A stretch of DNA of 6,678 bases from Dehalococcoidia bacterium (GCA_030602665.1 JAUVZE010000060.1:1-6678); one strand, 5' to 3'. Shown: positions 1 to 6,053, counted from the stretch's first letter. The notes: generated from the letters alone by a model not told the origin. Numbers and translations: made by a program.

Positions 1-90
1 AGCTGTCGGCATTAGAAAGGCGATAAGAGCAATCCCAGCAAGTAGAATAGCTATATATATTAAACTATTACGCCTCCAACTTGGTCTCAT
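1..90 (-). CDS. ftsH: N-terminus of probable FtsH-type membrane AAA+ zinc metalloprotease (partial)
   Basis: Thirty codons run off the left edge of the window. They begin at an ATG (complement of 88-90) preceded by a good ribosome site, GAGGTGA (complement of 94-100). The peptide starts MRPSWRRNSLIYIAILLAG and continues as a hydrophobic helix to about residue 27: a short, positively charged cytoplasmic tail, then one membrane-spanning segment. This is how FtsH proteases begin (short basic N-tail, first transmembrane helix, then a periplasmic domain), and the S-W-x-R-N-S-L-I-Y wording resembles FtsH N-termini of Chloroflexota and other Gram-positive-like bacteria. If correct, the full protein would be a membrane-bound hexamer degrading membrane and regulatory proteins. 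The AAA+ and HExxH regions lie outside the window, so another single-pass membrane protein remains possible. It has its own promoter at 141-149. Confidence 0.55.
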   Translation of the reverse strand, partial: MRPSWRRNSLIYIAILLAGIALIAFLMPTA

Positions 91-140
91 TCGTCACCTC
101 AAATAATGTATAGTTCCACTTTCACCATTCGCCACTTAAT

Positions 141-149
141 ATTATACCA
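141..149 (-). promoter_or_regulatory. Extended -10 promoter for the ftsH-like gene
   Basis: Read on the minus strand, the sequence is TGG followed by TATAAT, a perfect -10 hexamer (complement of 141-146) with the upstream TGn of an extended -10 element (complement of 147-149). No good -35 is visible at the usual distance, which is normal for extended -10 promoters. Transcription would start near 134, giving a leader of about 44 nt before the ATG at 90. The gene can therefore be expressed independently of the TIM-barrel gene upstream. Confidence 0.6.
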
Positions 150-191
150 GAAACAGCCATAAAGAGGAAAAATTTGCAGTTATGCGCTACA

Positions 192-213
192 AGAGAGCTA
201 GTGCTAGCTTTCT
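192..213 (-). terminator. Inverted repeat at the 3' end of the TIM-barrel gene, possible weak terminator
   Basis: Positions 192-201 pair with 204-213 over 10 bp (one G-T wobble) around the dinucleotide TG, so a real hairpin would have about 9 bp and a 4-nt loop. The outer arm touches the last base of the TIM-barrel stop codon (complement of 213-215). On the minus strand the stem is followed by TTGT and only later by a T-run (complement of about 171-175), so it lacks the immediate U-tract of a classic intrinsic terminator. It could attenuate transcription into ftsH or protect the 3' end of the message. Confidence 0.35.
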
Positions 214-1040
214 CAGTAAGCGTTATATGTCTCTTGCAGGAGCAGGGCATCTTCTTCCAGATTGGGGCTTTCACAGACTACCATGCCCTTGGCATCGTAA
301 TCCTTTAACGCTTGGAGAAGCTCAGCATACTGGAAATCCGACTCCTTCAGGTTCAGGTGTTTTGTTTCCCCCTTCTTACCATAGGCAATACCAGACACAT
401 GGATATGCATATTATCCAGGGCATGTCTGCCCAAACGCTCTTCGACTTCTTGCAGAATAGAAGCAAACTCCGGATAGGAATTAAACCTTCCAGTTCGAGC
501 ATGCCAGTGAGCAAAGTCTATGCAGGGAGCTACCCCCTCCAGTTCAATACTCAGATTAAGTACCTCCTCTATTGTGCCGAACTGACTGTGCTTGCCCATA
601 ACTTCCGGTCTAATCCACACCCGGTTAGTTTCCCGTCTAAGCTGGTGCATTACTTCCTCTAGATGTTTCTTTACATTACTATAGGCTTCTTCTGGCGGGT
701 CACCAAGGTAGAAAGCAGCATGCAAAACAATGCTTTCTGCCCCACATATTGAGGCAATGCGGGCAGTCTGGAGTATTCGGTCCTGACTAGCCCTTATCTT
801 CTCTGGCTCATGTGCATTAAGGTTAATAAAGTAAGGAGCGTGAGCCGATAGTTTTACTCCTTCTCTGGCAGCTATCTCGGCAACCAGGCTAGCCCCAGCC
901 TCCCCCATTCTTACCCCCTGGACAAATTCTATCTCCATACAACCCAGCCCCAGTTCAGCAACACGCCTAATGCCATCTATAGTGGAATTAGTTTTAGAGC
1001 TATGCGGGACGCCACCAGTCCCAAAAATTAACCCGGTCAT
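213..1040 (-). CDS. TIM-barrel protein of the endonuclease IV / xylose isomerase-like superfamily
   Basis: A complete 275-residue protein, close to the usual length of endonuclease IV (about 280). Its metal-binding positions follow the order of the AP endonuclease 2 family: H67 (in SAHAPYFINL), H107 (LHAAFY), E146 (RPEVMG), D175 and H178 (CIDFAHWH), H214 (MHIHVSG), H228 (GETKHLNL) and E257 (CESPNLEEDA). In classic endonuclease IV these hold three zinc ions that cut DNA at abasic sites. The Asp normally two residues before the late His appears as T226, with E225 beside it. The GETKHLNL and ESPNLEEDALLL wording is typical of an archaeal/Dehalococcoidia-type branch whose role is less certain. 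The ATG at 1038-1040 (complement) has the ribosome site TGAGGTGA a few bases upstream. The gene is monocistronic or reads towards ftsH. The call to superfamily is firm; AP endonuclease activity is inference. Confidence 0.85.
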   Translation of the reverse strand: MTGLIFGTGGVPHSSKTNSTIDGIRRVAELGLGCMEIEFVQGVRMGEAGASLVAEIAAREGVKLSAHAPYFINLNAHEPEKIRASQDRILQTARIASICGAESIVLHAAFYLGDPPEEAYSNVKKHLEEVMHQLRRETNRVWIRPEVMGKHSQFGTIEEVLNLSIELEGVAPCIDFAHWHARTGRFNSYPEFASILQEVEERLGRHALDNMHIHVSGIAYGKKGETKHLNLKESDFQYAELLQALKDYDAKGMVVCESPNLEEDALLLQETYNAY

Positions 1041-1061
1041 TAATTCACCTCAGGCAACTTT

Positions 1062-1090
1062 ATAGTATAGCATAGTGGTTGTTAGTGCAA
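1062..1090 (-). promoter_or_regulatory. Probable promoter of the TIM-barrel gene
   Basis: On the minus strand a -35-like TTGCAC (complement of 1085-1090) is followed by overlapping -10 candidates. TATACT (complement of 1064-1069) is the better hexamer but at a short 15-bp spacing. TACTAT (complement of 1062-1067) is weaker but at the ideal 17 bp. Transcription would start around 1055, leaving a very short leader that just includes the ribosome site. Confidence 0.45.
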
Positions 1091-1183
1091 GGATATAGGG
1101 TTCAAAGAGTACTTATGTAACTGAGAAAGAAAAGCAAAGAAAAGCGGTGATGTGTTACTAAGGTACTGGCCAAGGACACAAGC

Positions 1184-1212
1184 TTGACTTTCTATTTGCT
1201 AACGGCAATAAT
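1184..1212 (+). promoter_or_regulatory. Sigma70-type promoter upstream of tRNA-Glu
   Basis: TTGACT (1184-1189, five of six to consensus) is followed after exactly 17 bp by AATAAT (1207-1212, five of six). Transcription would begin near 1219 and reach the tRNA after a leader of about 130 nt. It is the only good plus-strand promoter seen before the tRNA. Confidence 0.55.
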
Positions 1213-1351
1213 AATGAAGGAACCTGCCCTATGAGATGATCTTTAAGAGAGAACATATCTTCTTTTTGCCCTCACCGCTAGTAGAATTGAAGGTCGGAAT
1301 CCTTCCTGAGTGGGAGGCTAGATTTTTGGAGGACAATTTCTTTTTTTTAGC

Positions 1352-1425
1352 GGCGCATTCGTCTAGGGGTTTAGGACACCTCCCTCTCAAGGAGGAGATC
1401 ACCGGTTCGAATCCGGTATGCGCTA
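1352..1425 (+). tRNA. tRNA-Glu (anticodon CTC)
   Basis: A full cloverleaf folds in 74 nt. The acceptor stem is GGCGCAT (1352-1358) with ATGCGCT (1418-1424), six Watson-Crick pairs plus a terminal G-U. The D-stem GTCT (1361-1364) pairs with GGAC (1374-1377). The anticodon stem CCTCC (1379-1383) pairs with GGAGG (1391-1395), and loop CTCTCAA places the anticodon CTC at 1386-1388, which reads GAG. The five-base variable loop is 1396-1400. The T-arm ACCGG/CCGGT (1401-1405, 1413-1417) encloses the conserved TTCGAAT. The TTCGTCTAGGGG...AGGACACC segment closely matches bacterial tRNA-Glu. The discriminator is A1425, and CCA is not encoded, so it must be added by the nucleotidyltransferase. No clear terminator follows. 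Confidence 0.96.
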
Positions 1426-1614
1426 CTTTATATTAAACAAATCTCGGCGTTGATTTCCGAACTGTCCCATGTAACACCGAAGATGAAGTTATCGCCGCTA
1501 CTTGAGATACGATGCCGTAAAACAATAAGGCAACCCTTCCCTAGAAGAGCAATAGTGAGGCGTCTTCTATATTAATTAAGTTAGTCAAAAATTTGAGAGG
1601 TGATATTAAATTAA
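1426..1614 (+). other. Leader / intergenic region before the por operon
   Basis: No gene is seen here. Two weak promoter candidates exist for the operon: TTGAGA (1502-1507) with AATAAG (1524-1529) at 16 bp, and an isolated TATATT (1568-1573) without a matching -35. Neither is strong, so read-through from the tRNA promoter is possible, particularly as no terminator is visible after the tRNA. A possible long-range stem joins ATCTC-GGCG (1441-1449) with CGCC (1493-1496) and GAGAT (1504-1508), with a 7-nt bulge; its significance is unknown. Confidence 0.3.
1597..1604 (+). promoter_or_regulatory. Ribosome binding site of porG with long spacer
   Basis: GAGGTGAT is a strong anti-16S match but ends 10 nt before the ATG at 1615, and its GAGG core lies 14 nt away, further than at the other operon starts. 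An in-frame GTG inside it (1600-1602) runs at once into TAA at 1612-1614, so the ATG at 1615 is the only possible start in this frame nearby. Confidence 0.6.
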
Positions 1615-2178
1615 ATGCTGGAAGTTCGCTTTCATGGTAGAGGAGGACAAGGAGCAGTGACCGCTGCCAACATATTGGCAGTAGCTGCTTTTAAGGAGGG
1701 GAGGTATTGCCAGTCTTTTCCTGTCTTTGGTGGGGAGCGAAGGGGGGCACCAGTATTAGGCTTCACCAGGATTGATGATAAAAAGGTTTCCTTAAGGTGT
1801 AAGGTTTATGAGCCAGACCATGTTATTATTCTTGACCCTGCTTTAATGCAAGTCGTTGATGTTACTGCTGGACTGAAGGATGAGGCTTGGATTGTCATTA
1901 ATAGCGGCCAGGCACCTGAAGAGATACACCTTCCTGCTAAATTTAATATTGCTACAGTTGATGCTGCCTCCATTGCGGTTAAACATGGTTTGGGTTCACC
2001 ACGAGACCCTATAGTTAACACTGCTATCCTAGGCGCATTCTCTAGGGTTGTTGGAGCAGTTGGTTTAGAGGCTGTCTTAGAGGCTATTAGAGAAGAGTCT
2101 CCGGTAAAAAAAGAAGAGAACGCCGCTGCTGCTAAAGAAGCCTATGAACTTGTTAGGAGTTGTAAAAGGAGAGAATAG
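1615..2178 (+). CDS. porG: Pyruvate (2-oxoacid):acceptor oxidoreductase, gamma subunit
   Basis: A 187-residue protein of the POR gamma family (usual length about 180-200). It opens with the family signature FHGRGGQGAVTAANILA (about residues 6-22), followed by the conserved QSFPVFGGERRGAPV segment (about 34-48) and CKVYEPDHVIILD (about 62-74). In the cytoplasmic heterotetramer, this domain binds coenzyme A and closes over the alpha subunit active site. The C-terminus is a charged helix rich in Lys, Glu and Ala. It is the first gene of the operon, and its TAG stop is immediately followed by the ATG of the next gene. The gamma subunit does not by itself fix the substrate (pyruvate, 2-oxoisovalerate or another 2-oxoacid); the call as pyruvate rests on the alpha subunit. 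Cytoplasmic, no signal peptide. Confidence 0.9.
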   Translation: MLEVRFHGRGGQGAVTAANILAVAAFKEGRYCQSFPVFGGERRGAPVLGFTRIDDKKVSLRCKVYEPDHVIILDPALMQVVDVTAGLKDEAWIVINSGQAPEEIHLPAKFNIATVDAASIAVKHGLGSPRDPIVNTAILGAFSRVVGAVGLEAVLEAIREESPVKKEENAAAAKEAYELVRSCKRRE

Positions 2179-3879
2179 ATGACCCACAAGGCCATTTTTA
2201 AGCCCCTTCTTAAGGGAATAGTCCCGATTGTTCCGCCGATTGCTCGAGGGGATAGTTTAGTCAATAAGACGGGCAGCTGGCGATATATGAGACCAGTATA
2301 TAGAAACAAGTTACCCCCTTGTAATCATAGTTGCCCAGCTAATGAGGATATACAGGGTTACCTCAGCTTGATTAAGCAGGAGAGATTTCAACAGGCATGG
2401 GAACTAATTAGAAGGAGTAATCCATTTCCGGCTGTTTTAGGCAGAGTTTGTGACCATCCCTGTGAGCTGGCTTGCAATAGACGTCGCTTTGATGAGGCGG
2501 TAGCCATTCATAATGTAGAGAGATTTCTAGGGGATTACGGGCTTACCCTGCCTGGAGAGGGGAAAATAAGAGACAGAAGAGGGGAGAAAATTGCGGTTAT
2601 TGGCTCTGGTCCAGCAGGGCTGAGCTGTGCTTATCACCTAGCTAAGATGGGATACCCGGTGACTGTCTTCGAAGCTTTATCTGTGCCTGGAGGTATGCTG
2701 GCGGTAGGCATCCCTGAATATTGTTTACCCAAGGAGGTATTAGCCGCCGAAATCAATGCCATTGAGCGCCTGGGTATTGACATTCAGACTAATGTTGCCA
2801 TCGGTAGCAAGCAAAGCCTTGATGACCTATTTGGGCAGGGATATAAGGCGATTTTCATTGCTACTGGTGCTCACAAAAGCATGAAATTAGGTTTATCAGG
2901 TGAAGAAAAGGACGAGGTTGTTGACGCCCTGAGTTTTCTACGAGAGGTCAACCTGGGAAATCGGGTAAGTGTTGGGGATAAGGTTGCCGTTATTGGTGAA
3001 AACAACGTGGCGGTAAACGCGGCGAGAGTTGCTATTAGACTAGGGGCAAAGTATGTATCTATCATCTGCCGACAATCAAAAATAGATATGCCTAACAGGG
3101 ATGAGGAGGTCAAGGTAGCCGAGGAGGAAGGTGTCCATATTGTCTATTTAGCTGCTCCTAGCAATATCTTGGGTGAAGGTAGAGTAGCCGGATTAGAGTG
3201 TATTCGTATGAGATTGGCCGAAGCGGATAAGGGTCGTGGGGCACGCCTCACCCCCGTCAAGGGGTCAGAGTTTGTAATCGATGTGGATACGGTAATAACT
3301 GCTGTGGGGCGAACTCCCGACCTCACCTTGATAAACCATGAGCTTAAAACCTCGCCCCAGGGTACCTTGGTAGTCGATGCCGGCACTCTAGCCACCAACA
3401 AGCCTGGCATCTTCGCCGGTGGGGATGTTACTGGTGGCCGAGCAACAGTGGCCTGGGCTATTGGTGCCGGTAAGAGAGCCAGCGTCTCAATTGACCGGTA
3501 TATAAAAGGGGAAAGGCTTGAAGTATTTAGAGAGAAAACCCCCATTGCCAGCTTTAAAGACCTCAATCTAGCTTACTTCCAGTCATCTCCAGGAGCACAA
3601 ATTAGCCGATTGCCAGTGGCTGACAGGATTAAAGGATTCGCCGAGGTTGAGGGTGGCTTTACCGAGAGTGTGGCCATAGAAGAGACAGAGAGATGCTTCA
3701 GTTGTGGAGTTTGCAATGGCTGTGACAATTGTTGGCTGGTATGCCCAGACGTAGCCATATCAAGGAAGAACGGAGAATATCAGGTCAATTACGATTATTG
3801 TAAGGGGTGTGGTTTATGTGAGGAGGAATGCCCTAGAGGAGCGATAACCATGGAGGAAGAAGCGAAATGGAGAAGGTAA
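2179..3879 (+). CDS. Fusion: GltD/NfnL-like FAD oxidoreductase with C-terminal PorD-like 2x[4Fe-4S] ferredoxin
   Basis: 566 residues with three parts. Residues about 40-120 are a dihydropyrimidine dehydrogenase domain II-type helical Fe-S domain, with cysteines C48, C52 (PPCNHSCP), C91, C95 and C99 (VCDHPCELAC). Residues about 136-450 are a two-dinucleotide-fold oxidoreductase: FAD motif GSGPAG (142-147), GIPEYCLPKE (177-186), IFIATGA (225-231), a second nucleotide fold at 269-298 whose loop reads GENNVA (273-278) instead of GGGNVA, AVGRTPD (375-381) and IFAGGDVTGG (411-420). Residues about 500-560 are a bacterial ferredoxin domain with C512-C515-C518-C522P and C541-C544-C547-C551P for two [4Fe-4S] clusters, preceded by an extra pair, C506 and C509. 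The ferredoxin part replaces a separate porD. The AGGAG ribosome site (2167-2171) lies inside porG, and the start abuts its stop. Inferred role: electron transfer between PorB and a flavin/NAD(P)H pool. The true acceptor is unknown. Confidence 0.88.
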   Translation: MTHKAIFKPLLKGIVPIVPPIARGDSLVNKTGSWRYMRPVYRNKLPPCNHSCPANEDIQGYLSLIKQERFQQAWELIRRSNPFPAVLGRVCDHPCELACNRRRFDEAVAIHNVERFLGDYGLTLPGEGKIRDRRGEKIAVIGSGPAGLSCAYHLAKMGYPVTVFEALSVPGGMLAVGIPEYCLPKEVLAAEINAIERLGIDIQTNVAIGSKQSLDDLFGQGYKAIFIATGAHKSMKLGLSGEEKDEVVDALSFLREVNLGNRVSVGDKVAVIGENNVAVNAARVAIRLGAKYVSIICRQSKIDMPNRDEEVKVAEEEGVHIVYLAAPSNILGEGRVAGLECIRMRLAEADKGRGARLTPVKGSEFVIDVDTVITAVGRTPDLTLINHELKTSPQGTLVVDAGTLATNKPGIFAGGDVTGGRATVAWAIGAGKRASVSIDRYIKGERLEVFREKTPIASFKDLNLAYFQSSPGAQISRLPVADRIKGFAEVEGGFTESVAIEETERCFSCGVCNGCDNCWLVCPDVAISRKNGEYQVNYDYCKGCGLCEEECPRGAITMEEEAKWRR

Positions 3880-5027
3880 TCTCAGGAAACTACGCAGCTG
3901 CTTACGGTGCCAAATTGGCGCGACCTAAATTTATCGCTTTTTATCCTATTACGCCCCAGACAACCATAGTAGAAAAGTTGGCTGACTTCAGCAGTTCTGG
4001 AGAATTGGAGGCCAAATTCATACCTGTGGAATCAGAGCACTCAGCCATGGCGGCTTGCATTGGGGCAGCCAATACCGGTGTCAGAACCTTCACCGCTACT
4101 TCCTCTCAGGGATTGGCATTGATGCATGAGCTCCTATTCTGGGCTGCTGGAGCCAGATTACCTATCGTCATGAGTAATGTTCACCGTGCTCTGGCGCCGC
4201 CAACGAACTTAGGGGCTGACCAGACTGACAGTTTTGCCCAAAGGGATACTGGTTGGATTCAGTTGGAGTGCGAGAGCGCTCAGGAAGTATTGGATAGCAT
4301 ACTACAAGCCTATCGTATTGCCGAGGAGGTAATGCTGCCCTGTATGGTATGCCATGATGCCTTCTATCTTTCTCATACCTATGAGCCGGTGGATATCCCT
4401 GAAGCGGAGCTAGTAGATAGCTACCTGCCACCCTATGTTCCACCGTTTAAGCTGGATTCAGAAAATCGTCTGACCTTCTATGCTAGCTCCACACGATGTC
4501 CAGCAACCCAATACGAATTTAGATACCATGCTCAGCAAGCTATGGAAAGAGTCCCTGCGGTGCTGAGGAAGGCTGATGAGCACTTCTACGAGCTTTTTGG
4601 TCGCCGATACGGCATAGTAGAGGAATATTACCTAGACGGGGCGGAGTTGGTCATAGTTGCTGCTGGCACCATGGTTAGCACGGTGAGAAGGGTGGTAGAA
4701 GAATTTCGCCAACGAGGAGAAAGGGTAGGCCTACTACGAATAAGGATGTTTCGTCCCTTCCCCAAGGAGGAGATACGGCACCTCTTGAAGGGTGTGCCCA
4801 AGGTGGCAGTTTTTGACCGTAATATATCACTTGGCGAAGGTGGTATACTCAGCCAGAGTATTAAGTCCGCTTTATATCATACTGACCAGAAACCAGTAGT
4901 CTTTGGATTTATTGTTGGGCTATGTGGGGTGGATATTACCCAGGATATTGTCGGAGATATTGTAGATTACACATTACAGCAAGATACTCCGGAGGAGGAT
5001 ATTATTTGGACGGAGGTGATAAGATGA
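3867..5027 (+). CDS. porA: Pyruvate:acceptor oxidoreductase, alpha subunit
   Basis: 386 residues, normal for POR alpha. It begins MEKVISGNYAAAYGAKLARP, exactly where family members start, with GGAGG (3852-3856) 10 nt upstream; its first 13 nt overlap the fusion gene. Residues about 1-240 form the pyrimidine-binding half of the thiamine diphosphate site: YPITPQT (26-32, with the Thr expected near the substrate carbonyl), ESEHSA (55-60, with the Glu that activates the cofactor aminopyrimidine), TSSQGLALMHE (78-88) and QRDTGW (125-130, Arg in the position that binds the pyruvate carboxylate in the Desulfovibrio enzyme). Residues about 255-365 form the transketolase C-like domain, with VFDRNISLGEGG (315-326). 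It joins PorB to catalyse reversible pyruvate + CoA = acetyl-CoA + CO2 + reduced acceptor. Pyruvate is the most likely substrate by motif; another 2-oxoacid cannot be excluded. Confidence 0.9.
   Translation: MEKVISGNYAAAYGAKLARPKFIAFYPITPQTTIVEKLADFSSSGELEAKFIPVESEHSAMAACIGAANTGVRTFTATSSQGLALMHELLFWAAGARLPIVMSNVHRALAPPTNLGADQTDSFAQRDTGWIQLECESAQEVLDSILQAYRIAEEVMLPCMVCHDAFYLSHTYEPVDIPEAELVDSYLPPYVPPFKLDSENRLTFYASSTRCPATQYEFRYHAQQAMERVPAVLRKADEHFYELFGRRYGIVEEYYLDGAELVIVAAGTMVSTVRRVVEEFRQRGERVGLLRIRMFRPFPKEEIRHLLKGVPKVAVFDRNISLGEGGILSQSIKSALYHTDQKPVVFGFIVGLCGVDITQDIVGDIVDYTLQQDTPEEDIIWTEVIR
5012..5020 (+). promoter_or_regulatory. Ribosome binding site fixing the porB start
   Basis: GGAGGTGAT is an almost complete anti-16S match. 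Its GGAGG core ends 7 nt before the ATG at 5024, whose ATGA overlaps the porA stop (5025-5027). This decides the porB start at 5024 over the in-frame ATG at 4922, which would add 34 residues with no family resemblance. Confidence 0.85.
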
Positions 5028-5953
5028 CGTCGCTTTTGGCTGAGAAGGAGAAGTTTGTTGTTCCAGAAGAGGAGTATATATATCAAGGACATACCCTGTG
5101 CGCCGGCTGCAGCGCAGCGCTGATAATCCGCTACGTATTGAAGGTATTAGGTCCTAAGACAATTTGTGTTGTTCCGGCCTGCTGTTTTACATTAATGTCT
5201 GGACGCTCAACTTATGGGCGAGATTCGCAATTGACAATGCCCTCGGGTTTGCGTATCTCAATACTGAATTGCGCTTTCGAAACGGCTGCCGTCACTGCCA
5301 GTGGGGTCAAGGCAGGATTGGAAGCTCAGGGGGATTATGAGACTACAGTGCTAGCTGTTGCTGGTGATGGGGGAACCTTTGATATTGGACTCCAGGCACT
5401 TTCCGGGGCAGCGGAGCGTAACGATGATATTATGTATCTCTGCTATGATAATGAAGCCTATATGAATACCGGCATTCAGCGCAGTTCAGCTACCCCTGAC
5501 GGTTGTTGGACAACAACGACACCTCTACCGAGACCTAAACAAGGTGCTAAAAAGAATATCATGGAAATAATGGCTGCCCACAAGGTGCCCTACGCAGCTA
5601 CAGCAACACCGGCGTTTCCTTTCGACCTAATGCAGAAGGTGAGCAAAGCCAAACAAAAAAGGGGGACAAGGTTTTTCCATGTGCTTTGTCCGTGTCCCAC
5701 AGGGTGGAGATTTTCTCCTGAGTTCAGCATCAAGATTAGCCGGATGGCTGTGGAGAGTAAGGTCTTTCCCTTATACGAGATTGAGGATGGAGAAAAATAT
5801 ACCATAACCTATTCACCTCGGGGAGTCCCGGTGAGACAGTACTTGGAGCTACAAGGGCGCTTCCGCCACTTGATGACAGAGCAGCACATTGCTCGCATAC
5901 AAGAAAATGTTGACCATCATTGGGAGCGTCTGGTTAGGCAGGTTCAAGCTTAA
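5024..5953 (+). CDS. porB: Pyruvate:acceptor oxidoreductase, beta subunit (thiamine diphosphate and [4Fe-4S])
   Basis: 309 residues from the ATG at 5024, typical for POR beta. The order of motifs is GHTLCAGC (22-29), the cysteines C53/C54, AVAGDGGTFDIGLQALSGA (111-129), the ThDP/Mg2+-binding segment ending in YDNEAYMNTG (141-150), and CPCPTGW (222-228). C26, C29, C54 and one of C222 or C224 match in spacing the four ligands of the proximal [4Fe-4S] cluster of pyruvate:ferredoxin oxidoreductase. G114-D115-G116 with N143 is the ThDP diphosphate/Mg2+ motif. This subunit takes electrons from the hydroxyethyl-ThDP intermediate and hands them to the ferredoxin domain, here presumably the C-terminus of the fusion protein. 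It is the last gene of the operon. No strong intrinsic terminator is seen after its TAA stop. Cytoplasmic. Confidence 0.93.
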   Translation: MTSLLAEKEKFVVPEEEYIYQGHTLCAGCSAALIIRYVLKVLGPKTICVVPACCFTLMSGRSTYGRDSQLTMPSGLRISILNCAFETAAVTASGVKAGLEAQGDYETTVLAVAGDGGTFDIGLQALSGAAERNDDIMYLCYDNEAYMNTGIQRSSATPDGCWTTTTPLPRPKQGAKKNIMEIMAAHKVPYAATATPAFPFDLMQKVSKAKQKRGTRFFHVLCPCPTGWRFSPEFSIKISRMAVESKVFPLYEIEDGEKYTITYSPRGVPVRQYLELQGRFRHLMTEQHIARIQENVDHHWERLVRQVQA

Positions 5954-6053
5954 CTTTACCACCGTCTCCATTGCCGCCCTATTTTGTTAACTGCGTCTTG
6001 AACTGCATTTTGGATACTGACTGATTCAGCGTAAGGAAACAACCGTTCACCAT

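Larger units (their letters stand above)
1041..1351. other. Intergenic region between divergent TIM-barrel gene and tRNA-Glu
   Basis: No convincing protein gene lies in these 311 bases. They hold the minus-strand promoter of the TIM-barrel gene, a plus-strand promoter at 1184-1212, a small hairpin (CCTTCC 1301-1306 with GGGAGG 1312-1317, loop TGAGT) followed by TTTTT at 1323-1327, and a run of eight T at 1341-1348 directly before the tRNA. An open frame starting at 1236 runs through the tRNA and is not believed. No riboswitch or T-box motif was recognised. Confidence 0.6.

Noticed and set aside
182..662. Two plus-strand open frames (182-460 and 312-662)
   Set aside because: Both lie antisense to the conserved TIM-barrel gene and show no family motifs.
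1323..1348. Intrinsic terminator directly before tRNA-Glu
   Set aside because: The only stem (1301-1317) is short, contains a G-T pair and is separated from the nearest T-run by five bases; it was kept as an observation, not called as a terminator.
1236..1436. Open frame of 66 codons on the plus strand
   Set aside because: It runs through the entire tRNA-Glu, has no ribosome site and no recognisable sequence.
2871..3758. Minus-strand open frames opposite the flavoprotein fusion (2871-3113, 3144-3566, 3573-3758)
   Set aside because: They are complements of a clearly conserved coding frame; composition is Ser/Thr/Pro-rich as expected of shadows, with no ribosome sites noted.
4168..4443. Minus-strand open frame opposite porA
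   Set aside because: It covers highly conserved porA motifs on the other strand and has no motif of its own.
4922..5023. A 34-residue N-terminal extension of porB from an upstream in-frame ATG
   Set aside because: It lies wholly inside porA, has no family resemblance and no ribosome site. The ATG at 5024 has a strong one and gives the usual family length.
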